A stretch of DNA of 64,000 bases from Cryptomeria japonica (Eukaryota > Streptophyta > Pinopsida > Cupressales > Cupressaceae): assembly GCF_030272615.1 (NCBI RefSeq), contig NC_081405.1, positions 575,035,752 through 575,099,751 on the forward strand, written 5' to 3'. Positions 12,936 through 23,559 of this stretch are shown in pieces (the first letter of the stretch is position 1; each line of letters starts with the position of its first letter). The notes under the pieces were generated by a model. The model saw only the letters and a program-made list of their open reading frames with translations, searched no databases and had not been told where the DNA came from. The position numbers and the translations under genes were made by a program.

Positions 12936-13225
12936 GACACTTGTTATGTTATCCTGGGACTTGTTATTATGTGATTATATATAGGACTTGTTGTTATGTG
13001 ATTATATATAAGACTTTTATTATGTCATTTTGTTTCTATTATGATATCAGGTCGTGTTATATGATTTGGCAGACTCTAGTGATTATATATGTGATGTTGT
13101 TTTGTTATTATGTTATTTGGACTTTTATTAATGTCATTTCCTTATTATTATTTTTTGAAGACTTGTTATTAGTCATCAGGAATTGTTATGTGATTATATG
13201 TAGGAATTTTTATTTATGACTTGTT
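12936..13225. repeat. Degenerate tandem repeat, GACTTGTTATTATGTGATTA type
   Basis: GACTTGTTATTATGTGATTA-like units of about 27-30 bases recur with variants across this stretch, next to the 3' end of gene 1. An open frame spans it only because of the repeat composition (low-complexity Tyr/Ile/Cys). No gene is claimed. Confidence 0.65.
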
Positions 13226-13388
13226 ATGTGATCTATTTATGACTTTATATTTTAACATTGTGATTGATCATCTTATAGTGCAACAGTTTATAATTCAATA
13301 AAATAATTATCCGAATTTACAATAACATGCTACTCTTAAAATAATAATAAAATCAGGAACTTACAATTAATCTATGAAGAGATTACGA

Positions 13389-13612
13389 TAAAATAAATAT
13401 ATCATAAAAAATTAGAATTCAATTGTAACACAATTACAATGTGTGCAAAATAACATTAAGAAGAAGAAAACTAATACAATGTTGTTTATGAAACCAAAAT
13501 TGTATCAAATGTAAACAAATACAATGTTAAAAGGACAAAGAAAAACAATTATCATGATTAAATATAAAGAGTTGACACAAGTAACACAAACTTACATAAA
13601 TATAAATTTGAT
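13389..13612. repeat. Direct repeat copy 1 (about 224 bp)
   Basis: Matches 14657-14881 in the same orientation along its whole length, with roughly one difference per ten to fifteen bases by eye. Shared words include AGAATTCAATTGTAACACAA and GTAACACAAACTTACAT. The two copies bracket about 1.04 kb just beyond the 3' end of gene 2. The ends are not TG...CA and there is no primer site, so this is probably a segmental duplication and not an LTR pair. Confidence 0.85.
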
Positions 13613-14656
13613 ATGAAAATTATAAAAGGATTATTAATTATAAATTAATCTCATAGAGGAATCCGATAGATTGATGGAATTAAGGCTAACCAAATTATTA
13701 GGAAGGTTTGAAGAACATTATTCAATGATTTGCTAAGATTTGTAAATTTCCTAGCCCTTGATGTTTAAGTGATACAAAATTACATGTCATAGACATTTGA
13801 TTAGAAGTAGACAGATTGTTTCTTGTCAATTTCTTTTTGAAATGCATAATTCTTTTGACATTTTGAAGGGTTGGAATAAGTAAAGGAAGCCCTGCTATTC
13901 CAACAATTACATTCAAATAGTTAGACTTCAATATTTCTTACATGTACACCCAAATCCTACCACATAGATACTGGGAAGCTAATGCTATAGTCATTATTTG
14001 ACTCATTATGTCTCCAGAAATATTTAGTTAAATTAGTAAGTTGTTTCTAAGCCCATATTGATGCATGCTTGTTGTAAGAAAATGATAGCTAACTCATCAA
14101 AATAATGGATAGAAATATAAGAGCTAAGGATTATAACCATTCAAGAGTATAGTCCTTAGAGTTCATGAAAGTAATTTAGGTTAGGATGTATCTTCATATG
14201 CAATATCTATACATTTATCATTGAAAGATGGTAGGTGAACATTGTGACCTCCTTTTCCATAATATAATTTGTTTATATAGATATAACAAAACCATTGGGC
14301 AATGAGTGTGTAACAGCCTCGAATGCAAAATGTGTAATAGAGTAAGAGCTACAAACATAGTATCCACTTTCCTCTTAAGTTGACCACACTACTTTACTAG
14401 TGTATTGAAGGTTTATAAGCACAGATAGTAGTGGTATGAGAATCATGGATAGAATGGAGGATGGCTAAAGAGAGTGAGAGATAGGAGGCAAAAGAATGGT
14501 AGTAAAATAAAAAACATACTATAAATATAGAGTTGTCATACAATGATAATGAGGAATGGTACAAGGAATAATGATAGTTCTTATATGACTATGAATAAAC
14601 CTTATCTTTGAACTGATAATTCTATTTTAGACGTAAAATAAATATGAATTCAATTG
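13613..14656. other. Segment between the two 224-bp direct repeats
   Basis: About 1.04 kb without recognisable coding, RNA gene or transposon motif. It is either an insertion bracketed by a duplication or original spacer duplicated at its edge. It separates gene 1 from gene 2 of element A. Confidence 0.5.
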
Positions 14657-14881
14657 TAAAATAAATATATTATAAAAAATTAGAATTCAATTGTAACACA
14701 ATTACAATGTGCACAAAATATCATTAAGAAGACGATAACTAATACAATGTTGTTTATGAAACCAAAATTGTATCCAATGTACACACATACAATGTTAAAG
14801 GGACAAAGAAAATAAATTATCATGATTAAATATAAAAGAGTTCACACAAGTAACACAAACTTACATGCATATAAATTTGAT
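14657..14881. repeat. Direct repeat copy 2 (about 225 bp)
   Basis: Second copy of 13389-13612. It ends at the stop codon of gene 2 (minus strand), so it occupies the position expected for the 3' flank of that gene. Confidence 0.85.
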
Positions 14882-17800
14882 TCAACCTAACGTAGCATTT
14901 GCATCCTCTCTCTTCTGCAATGCGTCTATGATTGCCTCATGCTCTTCTATTCAAAGTGTCCACAATACCTTATTAGCATGTCTACCTTTGTATCTTTCTA
15001 ATTTGATGTTTGTTGCCAACACCAAATGAGAATAGTGTATAATCTTCTTTTCTGATTGGTAATCTTCATAAGCTGGTAAGCCATTCCTTCTTGTTAAGTA
15101 TTTGCGTAGCCATGTGCCAACTACCACAACAGACCCAACTGGATACTAAAAACCATCATCATCTACTTGATCACATATCAACTTTTTCTTAGGTTCTACA
15201 CATCTAGCTAGCCAATACTCAACCTTCTCATCATTATCCTCAGGTGCAACAACAACATACACATGTCCTAGAAAAAAAATTTAAGTACATGTAGAAATAA
15301 AAACTTGTTAGAATTTATAATTCAAATACAATCATAAATTATATGACAATACATAAAAATATATAATTTAAAGTTATAAACAAGAAATTGAATTAAATTA
15401 CCAGGTTGTATGAGGACTGAAACACGATCATAATCTTTTGATGCCAATGCATGATCTGGGTCTTCATTTCTTCTAACATCTTCATATTGTGTCTCACCAG
15501 GTGTTAAGGATTTATGTTTCCATTCTTTGACCCATTCCGTATTCTCGCATTCTTCCCATTCACCTGCAACACAAAATTGACAAAAACAGGCAAGCTCTCT
15601 AGTCTATATAGTCCAAGTGTTAGAATCAGAACTCTTAAATGAATGCCATCTAGCTGACCCATTGATTGTATCACAATCATATCTTGGAAGGATATTCTCC
15701 TCTTTAACTAGCTAGAAGAAATGTCTAATTGTAGAGTTCTGCCTTGATCCTGTGGATAAATTTGCACTACACCAATCCACAATTACACTTGCATTTTTAA
15801 ATTTAGCCTTTTCCTCAAATTTGAGTTGCTCTCTGCAAAGGGCTCTCTTAATACATGCATCGAAACTGTCATGTTCTCCTTTCCCATGTCTAGCCTAAAA
15901 AAAACTCCACATGTGTTCGATATTTGTTTTCTTATGAATCCTACTCAACCAATAAAACATTCTAGCATTCTTGAATTGCCCTGTGCAATTATCAAACCAT
16001 ATTAGATGTTTTGTCATCTGTATTTCTCTCTCCCTTAAATTCTAAAAAAAGGTCTTGAAGCAATAATGGACAAACTCAGAGGAGTGTAATTTATTATCAC
16101 TCATATAGAAATGGTACTCTCTCAAAATTTTGTGATCCTCTTCTGTACTATCTGGTGCATTCCTATAGACAATATGGACAAAAATCGATACTTGCACTGA
16201 ATTGTAGTAATGTGATTGGACCTCATCTTGTGGTGCAAGAGTGTAGTTCTCTGTAAAGTCAACAACCGAAAGTATACTACCAATAGGAAATGTATCCTTA
16301 CATATTCAAAACTGACCATCGAGCCATCTAGCATTTTGAGTGTGTTTAACATATTTATGTATGATGTTACTCTTAAATTCCTTCATAAATGCATGAACAC
16401 TAACTTTTTCAGTGACTAGATCGCATCGTTTACCAACCTTTCCATCCTTCAGTGGATACTCAACAGTTTTAAATATTTTAACATCAACTAATTGTTGTCC
16501 GAAGTAATTTGAAAGATTTTCATGAAAACATTCATCCAACAATGCAAGATTGCCACATATATCACATACACCAGAAACACATGCATTGAAAAGAAAATTT
16601 TGCTCATTTAGTGGGTTGAAAAACAAACTTGATATAAACTCCTTTACAGTTTCAAGTCGTATATGCATACCACATTCTTGGAACATTCCATTACTATGTA
16701 TGGTAACACATATATATCAAAATACATCATAATGGTCGCGAAATTGAACATGAGTTTTGCAACAACATGCGACTCTTTCCTTGTTAATTCGAACATACCA
16801 AGGTTTACACTTTTCAAAAGACCTTTGACAAATGCTAATAGTCAACACCTTATCATCCAAAACGTTTTTGTACAATTCAGTTTGAGTCATGTCCAATAGG
16901 TGTTTTGGATGTGGATCATGAATTTTTGACCCACCTCTTAATTTAAGAATATCTCTAACATTAGGTGATACTCTCATATTATCATGCCAAAATTTTTCAA
17001 TCAAATTTTTGACTTCACCAGCAAGTTTCATATCAGACCTTGGTAGCCTATGACTAAAAGTCCACAATTTTTTTGCCAAATCATTTTCAAAATAAACTCT
17101 TCTTTTTACAACTCTTGACAAAGTTTTGCGATGAATATTAATATATCCACTTATGTTGCTCATCATTTTTTTATTAGAAGTTGTTTGGCTTACAAAAGCT
17201 GTTGTTATTTCCCATCATACCACATTTTTATCTTTAGAATGAGTTTTCTATCCAATTGTATCAAAGACGCTAGCAACAGTCGGTACAACTTGTTTTAAAG
17301 ACTCATCCTTCTTCTTGGGTTTGACATAAAAGCCTAACTTCTTCATCACTTTTCGTATTTTAGTCATTTTAATTATTTGTACCATTAATTGACATTGAAA
17401 CCCAAATTTCTTATTTTAAAAAAAATGTCTAAACAATCTATTTGCATGTATCCTAATCTGTCTCCATGAAACCAAGCCAAGAAGGTTGTCTAGTACATCA
17501 CTTTTAATTTAAAATTTTTCACTCGTTTGATTATCATTCAAACATGTTTCATTTTCAATTGCTGTTTCCATTTCTACATACATATTATTGGTTTTAGTTG
17601 CAAGTGGATTTTCAATTTCATTTGGAGTTTCAAATTTGGTTTTAATTTCAATTTCAAGTTTGAGATTTAGTTTCATTTGGGGTTTCAATTTGGATTTTAA
17701 TTTGAGTTTCAACTTGAGTTCTAATTTCATTTGGGGTTTGATTGTCAATTGGCATTTCATTTAATAAGTAACCTACTTCTACTAAATCACCAATTTCTTC

Positions 17801-18172
17801 ATGAGAAAAAACATAGGGTTGTGAAGACATACATGTATCCAATAATGGATTAGAAGATGCACCTAAATTAAATGATTCTATTGTGTTTCCTTCGTCAACA
17901 TTTATGGCCTCATTGATGTTCTTCTCTTCTGAAATGTTTGTGGAACTTGAAGCTCCTTATCTCATTCTTGATCTTCTCTCCTATTGACGCATTGTTTCCT
18001 TCTCCCTATTTGTTGAAATCTCCTCAGTTGTCAGAACCTTTCTTTGCCTCTTCCTGCATTGATTTGATCCTGTGGATACACCAAATTTTGAATTCGAATC
18101 GATCTCCTTACCAAATTGACAATAAGACAAACAAAGAGAATGATTAATCAAAATATTCTCTTTGTAGATCAT
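14882..18172 (-). pseudogene. Element A gene 2: transposase-like protein, RNase H-fold candidate (decayed)
   Basis: Reading on the minus strand from about 18172: a basic N-terminus (RKRQRKVLTTEEISTNRE), an acidic and repeat-rich linker, then a long conserved-looking body. In order: WYVRINKERVACCCKTHVQF (near 16760), CDICGNLALLDECFHENL (near 16540), VVDFTENYTLAPQDE (near 16250), YRNAPDSTEEDHKILREYHF (near 16130), WFDNCTGQFKNARMFYWLSR (near 15980), HGKGEHDSFDACIKRAL (near 15880). A putative 134-bp intron (15268-15401, GT...AG) precedes a C-terminal part with VGTWLRKYL. Aspartates in DFTENY and FDNCTGQFK plus HGKGEHD fit an RNase H-fold DDE/D pattern; this is inference, and I cannot name the superfamily. 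The frame has about a dozen stops and several shifts, so this copy is inactive. Confidence 0.6.
17560..17775 (-). repeat. Low-complexity repeat in the gene 2 linker
   Basis: TTTCATTTGGGGTTTCAA-like segments recur, encoding ETPNE/QTPNE units spaced by Lys, Leu, Ile and Glu. Element B gene 2 has a different in-frame tandem repeat at the matching place (45312-45430), so this linker seems prone to repeat expansion. Confidence 0.6.
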
Positions 18173-18244
18173 ACCTATTAGGCAATGACTAAAAAATCAT
18201 TCAATCATTGGGATTTTTGCTTGTGGGCAAGATTCTGGCCCAAT

Positions 18245-18440
18245 GGATCTTTTCAAAAATGGGCACCCATTATTTAATGAAACGGGTGTTCGTTTTATAA
18301 TCGGGTGCCCATTTCGCTTTCAATGGTATAAAGCGAAACGGGCACCCGTTTGTAAAAATTAGGGGTAGGAAACAACCCTTAGCATTTCTTTTTGCTTTGG
18401 CATAGGCTTGGTCCCACCAAGCCTATGCTTGGACCTCCAA
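18245..18440. repeat. Right cluster of GGGTGCCCG words of element A, with palindrome
   Basis: GGGCACCC, CGGGTGTTCG, CGGGTGCCC and CGGGCACCCG recur in about 90 bases, mirroring 7505-7640. Directly after them, 18401-18412 and 18416-18427 form a perfect 12-bp inverted repeat (CATAGGCTTGGT, 3-base loop). Confidence 0.65.
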
Positions 18441-19080
18441 AAAAATGACTAAGGTAAAACGATATTAGATTTCTACCTTGGCCTAATTTTTTTAGGGGCT
18501 TTCTAATTGAATTTTTTGACAAAACGAAAACCCATTAGATTTTTTTGCGTCCTCATTTCAGAAATGTAAATTTCATAGTGATAAGATTATTTTTACTATT
18601 TTTGTATTATTTATTAATCAAAAGTGGAACCTAAACCTAAAATACCAAGGTTCACTAGAACTTTAATAACTCTTTTGTTTTAGGATTTTAGAAAAATAAA
18701 TTGTATGACATCAATATAATACAATTCTTTTAAATATTAAAAAAAATAAAATTGAAGAATATGAAATTTTCATCAAATTATGGTGGTCATACACTTGACG
18801 TTTTGAAAATATAATTTAGTGTCAGTTAAAAATTAATAAAATATATATATATTAAATAAAAAAATAAGCAAAAATATTCTCGTCAATATTTGGTGTCTTA
18901 GGTATCATTTTCGAGAAGGATTTGCAAAAATTCATTTATTTGTATCAAAAAAGGGTGGTCGTACACATGTATGGTATGGTCTAGAAATAGGCATTTTAAA
19001 AAACTGGTTTTTAAATATGGCTACTAAAAAAGGATTTCTAGCATGTGGGTATTAAAATAAATTACATATTTGAAAAGTAG
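18441..19080. other. Right non-coding arm of element A
   Basis: AT-rich and non-coding. It shares words in order with the right arm of element B at 54590-55100 (ACAAAACGAAAA, GGTGGTCATACA, a second GGTCGTACAC/GGTCGATAGAC block). The terminus seen in element B (CATGATCCTGCACATACCC) is not found here; the arm may be truncated by the gypsy relic that follows. Confidence 0.4.
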
Positions 19081-20056
19081 ACTCCAAGCACTACATTTTT
19101 TATTGCTGAAGTTTTCCAAGATTCAATCTCTAAGTGCATCAAATTTTGACATCAATCGATAGAAAATTTGAAGAACAGAGAAAACACTTCCACTTTTTTC
19201 CCAAAAATGGGACTCAACTTGTTGCAGCCACCCTTTTTCCTTGTCTGTTTCCAGTAGTGAGTCTAGGTGAAGTGAACAAGCTGTAAAGTCTTTTATAGAG
19301 AAAATAAATAAATGTTTTAGTGTCAAGCTTTGTACAGGTTCTTGAAGGAGTTATATGTAAATTTAATCTTGTGATAGAAGTAGTATTTTTATTGAAATAA
19401 AAATAGAATTCTGACTCTTTTCTCTCAATTTAACTGCTTAAATAGAGTTGTAAAATGATAGGGCTTATGTAGGAACTTTTAAATAAGTAGTTTGGGTTGG
19501 GATTGCAAATAAGATATACTGTAAGGTACTATTATCCTAGATCTTATACTATTAGATGAAATTATGTCGCATTTTCAGTTTATGTTTCATATCTTCAGGT
19601 GCCCAATGTAGTAAGGCACTAATCATTTCTTCTAACTTGCTTTATTAATCAGGCTTTTGTTGGTTTCATTGATGAGTCGCTATAATCTTTTAAATATCAA
19701 AACATCATTGCTAAGGTTTTCATGTATTTTCTGAGTTGTCCCGCCCATGTCATGCTCTAGTTAGGTCGAGGATCACTAAAGGGTTTTCCATCCTTGAGCA
19801 TTATCCATTTCTATCAAGGTCCTTTTATGAGATAATCTACTTTGTTTTCGGTGAACTCTTGAGTGTGGTGCAAAGATCAGGAAGTTCACTGAAGGGATTA
19901 CCCTCCTGGGTTTTGTAGAGCCCAATGTGTAGAAGGATCTTGTATCCAAGCCTGAGGGATATTGATAGTTTGAAGTGGCTTTTCACTGGTATTTGGAGGA
20001 ATCAACTTTGTCTATGCCCTCTGGCAGTGTAAACCCATTTTTGGGAACCAACATCT
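19081..20056 (+). repeat. Probable LTR remnant and leader of second gypsy relic
   Basis: The stretch 19925-20053 matches the leader at 1625-1770. The LTR should therefore end near 19918-19924, in a strongly altered form. Upstream sequence has no gene. The primer site present in the first leader is missing here: ACCAACA is followed directly by gag-like coding, so a deletion removed it. Confidence 0.45.
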
Positions 20057-21554
20057 GTGATAGAGAGGGATAGTTTAATGAGGCAATTAGCTACACTAAA
20101 ATCTTTGGACCAAGAAAAAATGAAGCCTAATGTTGAGGGCCTTGTTTTAAGAGAATTATTAGATAGGAAATATGAACATGTTCTAAAAGAAAGATTTAAA
20201 AGCCAAGTTGACAACCAAAAGTTAGTATATCTCAGGTAGCAAGGTGCTTAGATCCCCAAATCAAATAAGGATAAAGGGAAGCAAAAGGTATCCAATGTAA
20301 AAATAAATGACCAAAAAGCTTTAAACATCCTAAACATAAGTCATGGATTGCCTCAAGATGACATTAAATTGGAGAAGTTTAGGATAGAGAGTGAAACTTT
20401 TTCTAAAGAGTCAAAAATAATTGAGATGGAAGCTTCAATAGCATAAATGAAGAGGAAAATTCATTTCCTTAAATTCTCCTCATTAAATAATGTGTCATTT
20501 ACTATTGGCCCATTTGATATTCAAGCCATTACTAATTTGATCCCTACAACATCACAAAGTGTTAGTGCAAGTGTTCTTGTCCAAAATGTTCAAGGTATTC
20601 AGAGTACTTGAGTTGCATTCACTGGATAGGAAGGCCAAATAACTACTAATAGTAGTAGTTAGTCCCCAATTTCTAGATTACCTATTGGAGTCACCGCTGG
20701 GGATAAAACTAGAATAAAATTCACTGGAACTAGTTCTACAGGTAATGTTGTAGGGCAATTCTAGAGAAGACCTATCCATTTAGACAGGTATAGGCAATTG
20801 TGTTTTTGATGGTATATCAAGACATCCTAAAACTATCCCAAATGAAATGAGGGAAAAGATAAATAAGTTTGTAGGAAACAATGCTATCATTGATGAAGAA
20901 CATTTGAGAGATTTTATAGATAAGTTGAGTGACTATGAAGTAGAACATGAAGATTTTGTCATGAAACTATTGTACAATCCCTTATGGAAGATGCTAGGGA
21001 TTGGTACAAAGGATTGCCAACTACAAGCATCAATTCTTGGGAAGAATTTGAAAAGTTTCAAAGAGAAGTATGGTGACAAAACTAATGCAAGTTTAATGTT
21101 GAATGAGTTTAACGATAATAAGAAGTTACCAAATGAATTTCTCACTAGTTTCAATATCAGATTTCAAAAGGCTGTGCAAAAATTATTTCAATTTCTAAGG
21201 TTAGATGAAAATGTTTGTCTAACTATATATGTAAATGCATTTGATGCAAAGATGACATACATCCATAGGGATAAATATCCTATGAGTCTAAGAGATGCAT
21301 TCAAGATAGCCATAAATGTTGAAGGAAATAGGAGAGCTTTGGGTAAGCTTGGGAGAAAGGAGGATCCTAGGTTTTCCAAGAGTCCAAAAGATAAGGTAGA
21401 GAAGCCTTTGGGATCAAAACCAAAAGACAAAGATAAATGGGACAAAGTGCTTAGTACCTTGAAGGATGTCAAATTAACTATTGCAAAGAATGACAAGGGT
21501 TCTCCATTAGAAAATAAACAGTTCAATAAATTTAACAAACCTCTAAGATTGTAA
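20057..21554 (+). pseudogene. Gypsy gag (second relic)
   Basis: The N-terminal part (20057-20600) is a lysine- and glutamate-rich, coiled-coil-like stretch with several stops. The capsid part is the open frame 20847-21554 (235 codons). Its middle shows compensating shifts: between about 20970 and 21065 the plant Gag motif DARDWYKGLPTTSINSWEEF reads only in another frame. It continues with KEKYGDKTN, LTSFNIRFQKAVQKL and SLRDAFKIAINVEGN, and ends lysine-rich. It would form the particle shell of a Ty3/gypsy element. Further decay follows downstream. Confidence 0.75.
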
Positions 21555-22547
21555 GATTATCCTTACAACACAAATTGGAAGGATGGAAAGGTAGTGTAAC
21601 AACAACAAAAGAATATAGAGGAGTAGCAGAGTCCTGGTCCATTCCAGAACCACATAGTGAATGATTTTGAGGATACACCTTAGTTTGTTGTATGTCATTC
21701 ACCTCATTCATCTGAATATTGCGTTGTTGCACAATTCATTTTTGCCAAGGGTGAAGAAGAAGAAGAAACTTGTGAAGATGACAATGTTGATTGTCCTATG
21801 ACTACTTCTTGCCTTCGAGGAGTGGAATATTTCTCTGACATTGAGACTCGAGACTTGGATGTAGATTATCAAAGGAAAAGAAGTGAGTCATACCACCAGA
21901 AAGTTTTTTATTGATAATAATTTGTGTGTTGATTTCCAAATGTGTAATGGTAAACAATGAGAGGATGATATATCCTTGAGAAGACCTTCAAATTGAGATA
22001 TTGCCACGATAACAACTGCTATAGTGGCTCAAGTCAAAAGTAATTATCAATTGAGAAACAAAATAATTGGTGAAGATCAAGGAAAGCCTTTTGGCCTATT
22101 TATCAAAGAAGTGAAAATTTAATGTAAGGAGGTGAAAGAAGACAAGCCAAAGAAGGACACAATCAAGATAAAGGTCAAGAGAAAAGAGTGGGCTAAGAAG
22201 GCTGAAATTATAAAACCCAATGAGGACACTGCTTCACCTAAATTGAAGACAAAGATAGACTCAAAATCTACCATGCCTATTGAAGAAGACCTGAAGCAAA
22301 AACAAAACATTGAAAGCAACAAGCTTAAGAAAAATGGAGAGAAATCATGTATGTCTCTTGAATTGCCAGATTACACACATGTTGATATGCTTCAGTTACT
22401 TTCTTAGATTATAGTTAAAGTTCCTTTACAAGAAATGTTAAGAATAGATGAACATAAGGAGAAAGCTATGGCTTGGGTTAGGGGTGTTTCTCATGATGTA
22501 AAATAAAAAGTAAGCAAAAATGATATAAAAGATAATTAATTAGAGGG
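21555..22547 (+). pseudogene. Gag-protease linker of second gypsy relic
   Basis: Decayed coding with Cys/His-bearing fragments (CHSPHSSEYCVVAQF, then EEEEETCEDDNVDCP) near 21680-21790, possibly a ruined zinc-binding segment. The open frame 22132-22407 is very lysine-rich and ends in SLELPDYTHVDMLQLLS, which is how linkers just before protease read in these elements. Confidence 0.5.
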
Positions 22548-23051
22548 ATGGGTTTCTCAGATTCCCTAAATCTACCTGGAAGATGCAGTAGAGGAGATCT
22601 TAGAGAATGTATATCCTTTCTTTTTGAGTGTTGTCATAAATCGAAGGGAGTTAAAGAATTGCATGAAGCTCCAAACAATGTCATGCTAGTGAGGATAATG
22701 CATGCTATGGGTTTAAATGTAAGTACCTGTCAGGGAAGATGTTGTGCTATGGATTCAAGGGAGCTACCTATGATAGGTACTATAAGGGTATTGCCTTACA
22801 GACTTGCAGCTTACCTAGAGAAGGAGTTAACCATGAGTGTCTTAGTTGTAGATATACCACCTCATTATGGGATGTTCTTGTCAAGAAAGAGGATTTCTAC
22901 TGTGGGAGGAAGTTTCCAATGTGATCTATCTTATGCAACCTTTTGTATTGATGGTAAGAATGTGAAAATTGATAGAGAGTCAAGAGTACCATATACAATG
23001 GTGAATGAGAAGGACCCTGATGAAGACATGAAATGTTTCATTGATACGTAA
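22548..23051 (+). pseudogene. Gypsy aspartic-protease domain lacking its active-site motif
   Basis: Recognised by the stretch MHAMGLNV...CAMDSRELPMIGTI, RLAAYLEKELTMSVLVVDIP, YGMFLSRKRISTVGGSFQCD and LSYATF, typical of proteases of plant gypsy elements with the extra RNase H. The protease would process Gag-Pol. The expected D-[TSG]-G loop before MHAMGL is absent: NNVMLV runs straight into RIMHAMGL, consistent with a deletion of about ten codons. The same frame continues through one stop (23049-23051) into the RNase H-like domain, so the two were parts of one polyprotein. Confidence 0.65.
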
Positions 23052-23099
23052 ATTAATTCTTTTAGGATTGAACATATCCCAACAAAAAGGAGAGAAAAA

Positions 23100-23530
23100 C
23101 CTGCACCACTAGAAAGGAAAGTAGAAGAATCATCATGCAATGATATTTTATGGACAATGTATTTTGATGGAGCTAGCTCTAAGGAAGGTTCTGGTGTAGG
23201 TGTATTATTCATCTCACCTAATAGAAAAACATTTAAGTTTTCTTTTACTCCATCTTTTGCATGTACAAATAATGTGGCAGAATATGAGGCATTGTTATTA
23301 GGTTTGAGATTAGCTAAAAAATATGGGATAAAGAGTCTCAAAGTTGTTGGAGATTCTAAATTAGTCATATCCCAAGTCAGATCAAAATATGTATCAAAAA
23401 ATAAAAGGTTGAAACTGTACAAGAATGTTGTGCGGAGGAGATTGAGATTGTTTATGCATTTAGCATTTATTGGAAGGAGAAAAGCCATAAAAGGATGGCA
23501 GACTTGCTGGCTAACATTGCTTTAGGTCTA
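23100..23530 (+). pseudogene. Archaeal-type RNase H domain, placed before the RT
   Basis: MYFDGASSKEGSGVGVLFIS (Asp of the first strand), NNVAEYEALLLGLRLA (catalytic Glu), VVGDSKLVISQV (Asp), and, after a frameshift near 23430, RMADLLANIAL (final Asp) give all four acidic residues of an RNase H. The wording is that of the additional RNase H of Tat/Ogre-type gypsy elements. The usual RNase H follows the RT and begins at about 24900. This domain is in frame with the protease upstream. Confidence 0.75.
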
Positions 23531-23559
23531 GAGGACATAACTTTTGTAGGAATTTAAAA

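Larger units (their letters stand above)
7500..19050. mobile_element. Element A: large two-gene DNA-transposon-like element (decayed)
   Basis: This unit is defined by comparison with element B (39933-55326). Both have a (+) proline-rich gene 1 on the left, a convergent (-) gene 2 with a basic and acidic N-terminus, clusters of element-specific short repeats outside the genes, and a right-hand AT-rich non-coding arm with similar words (ACAAAACGAAAACCC versus ATAAAACGAAAAGGG; GGTGGTCATACA versus GGTGGTCAGACA). The outer ends of A were not found: no counterpart of B's GATCATGG terminus is convincing. The boundaries are therefore only the outermost shared features. Its size of about 11.5 kb is close to element B without its copia insertion (about 11.1 kb). 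Confidence 0.55.

Noticed and set aside
13389-14881. LTR pair of a small retrotransposon
   Set aside because: No TG...CA ends, no primer site, no purine tract and no flanking duplication.
22931-23488. Minus-strand 185-codon open frame
   Set aside because: It lies opposite the protease and RNase H coding strand and has no motif of its own; a shadow frame.
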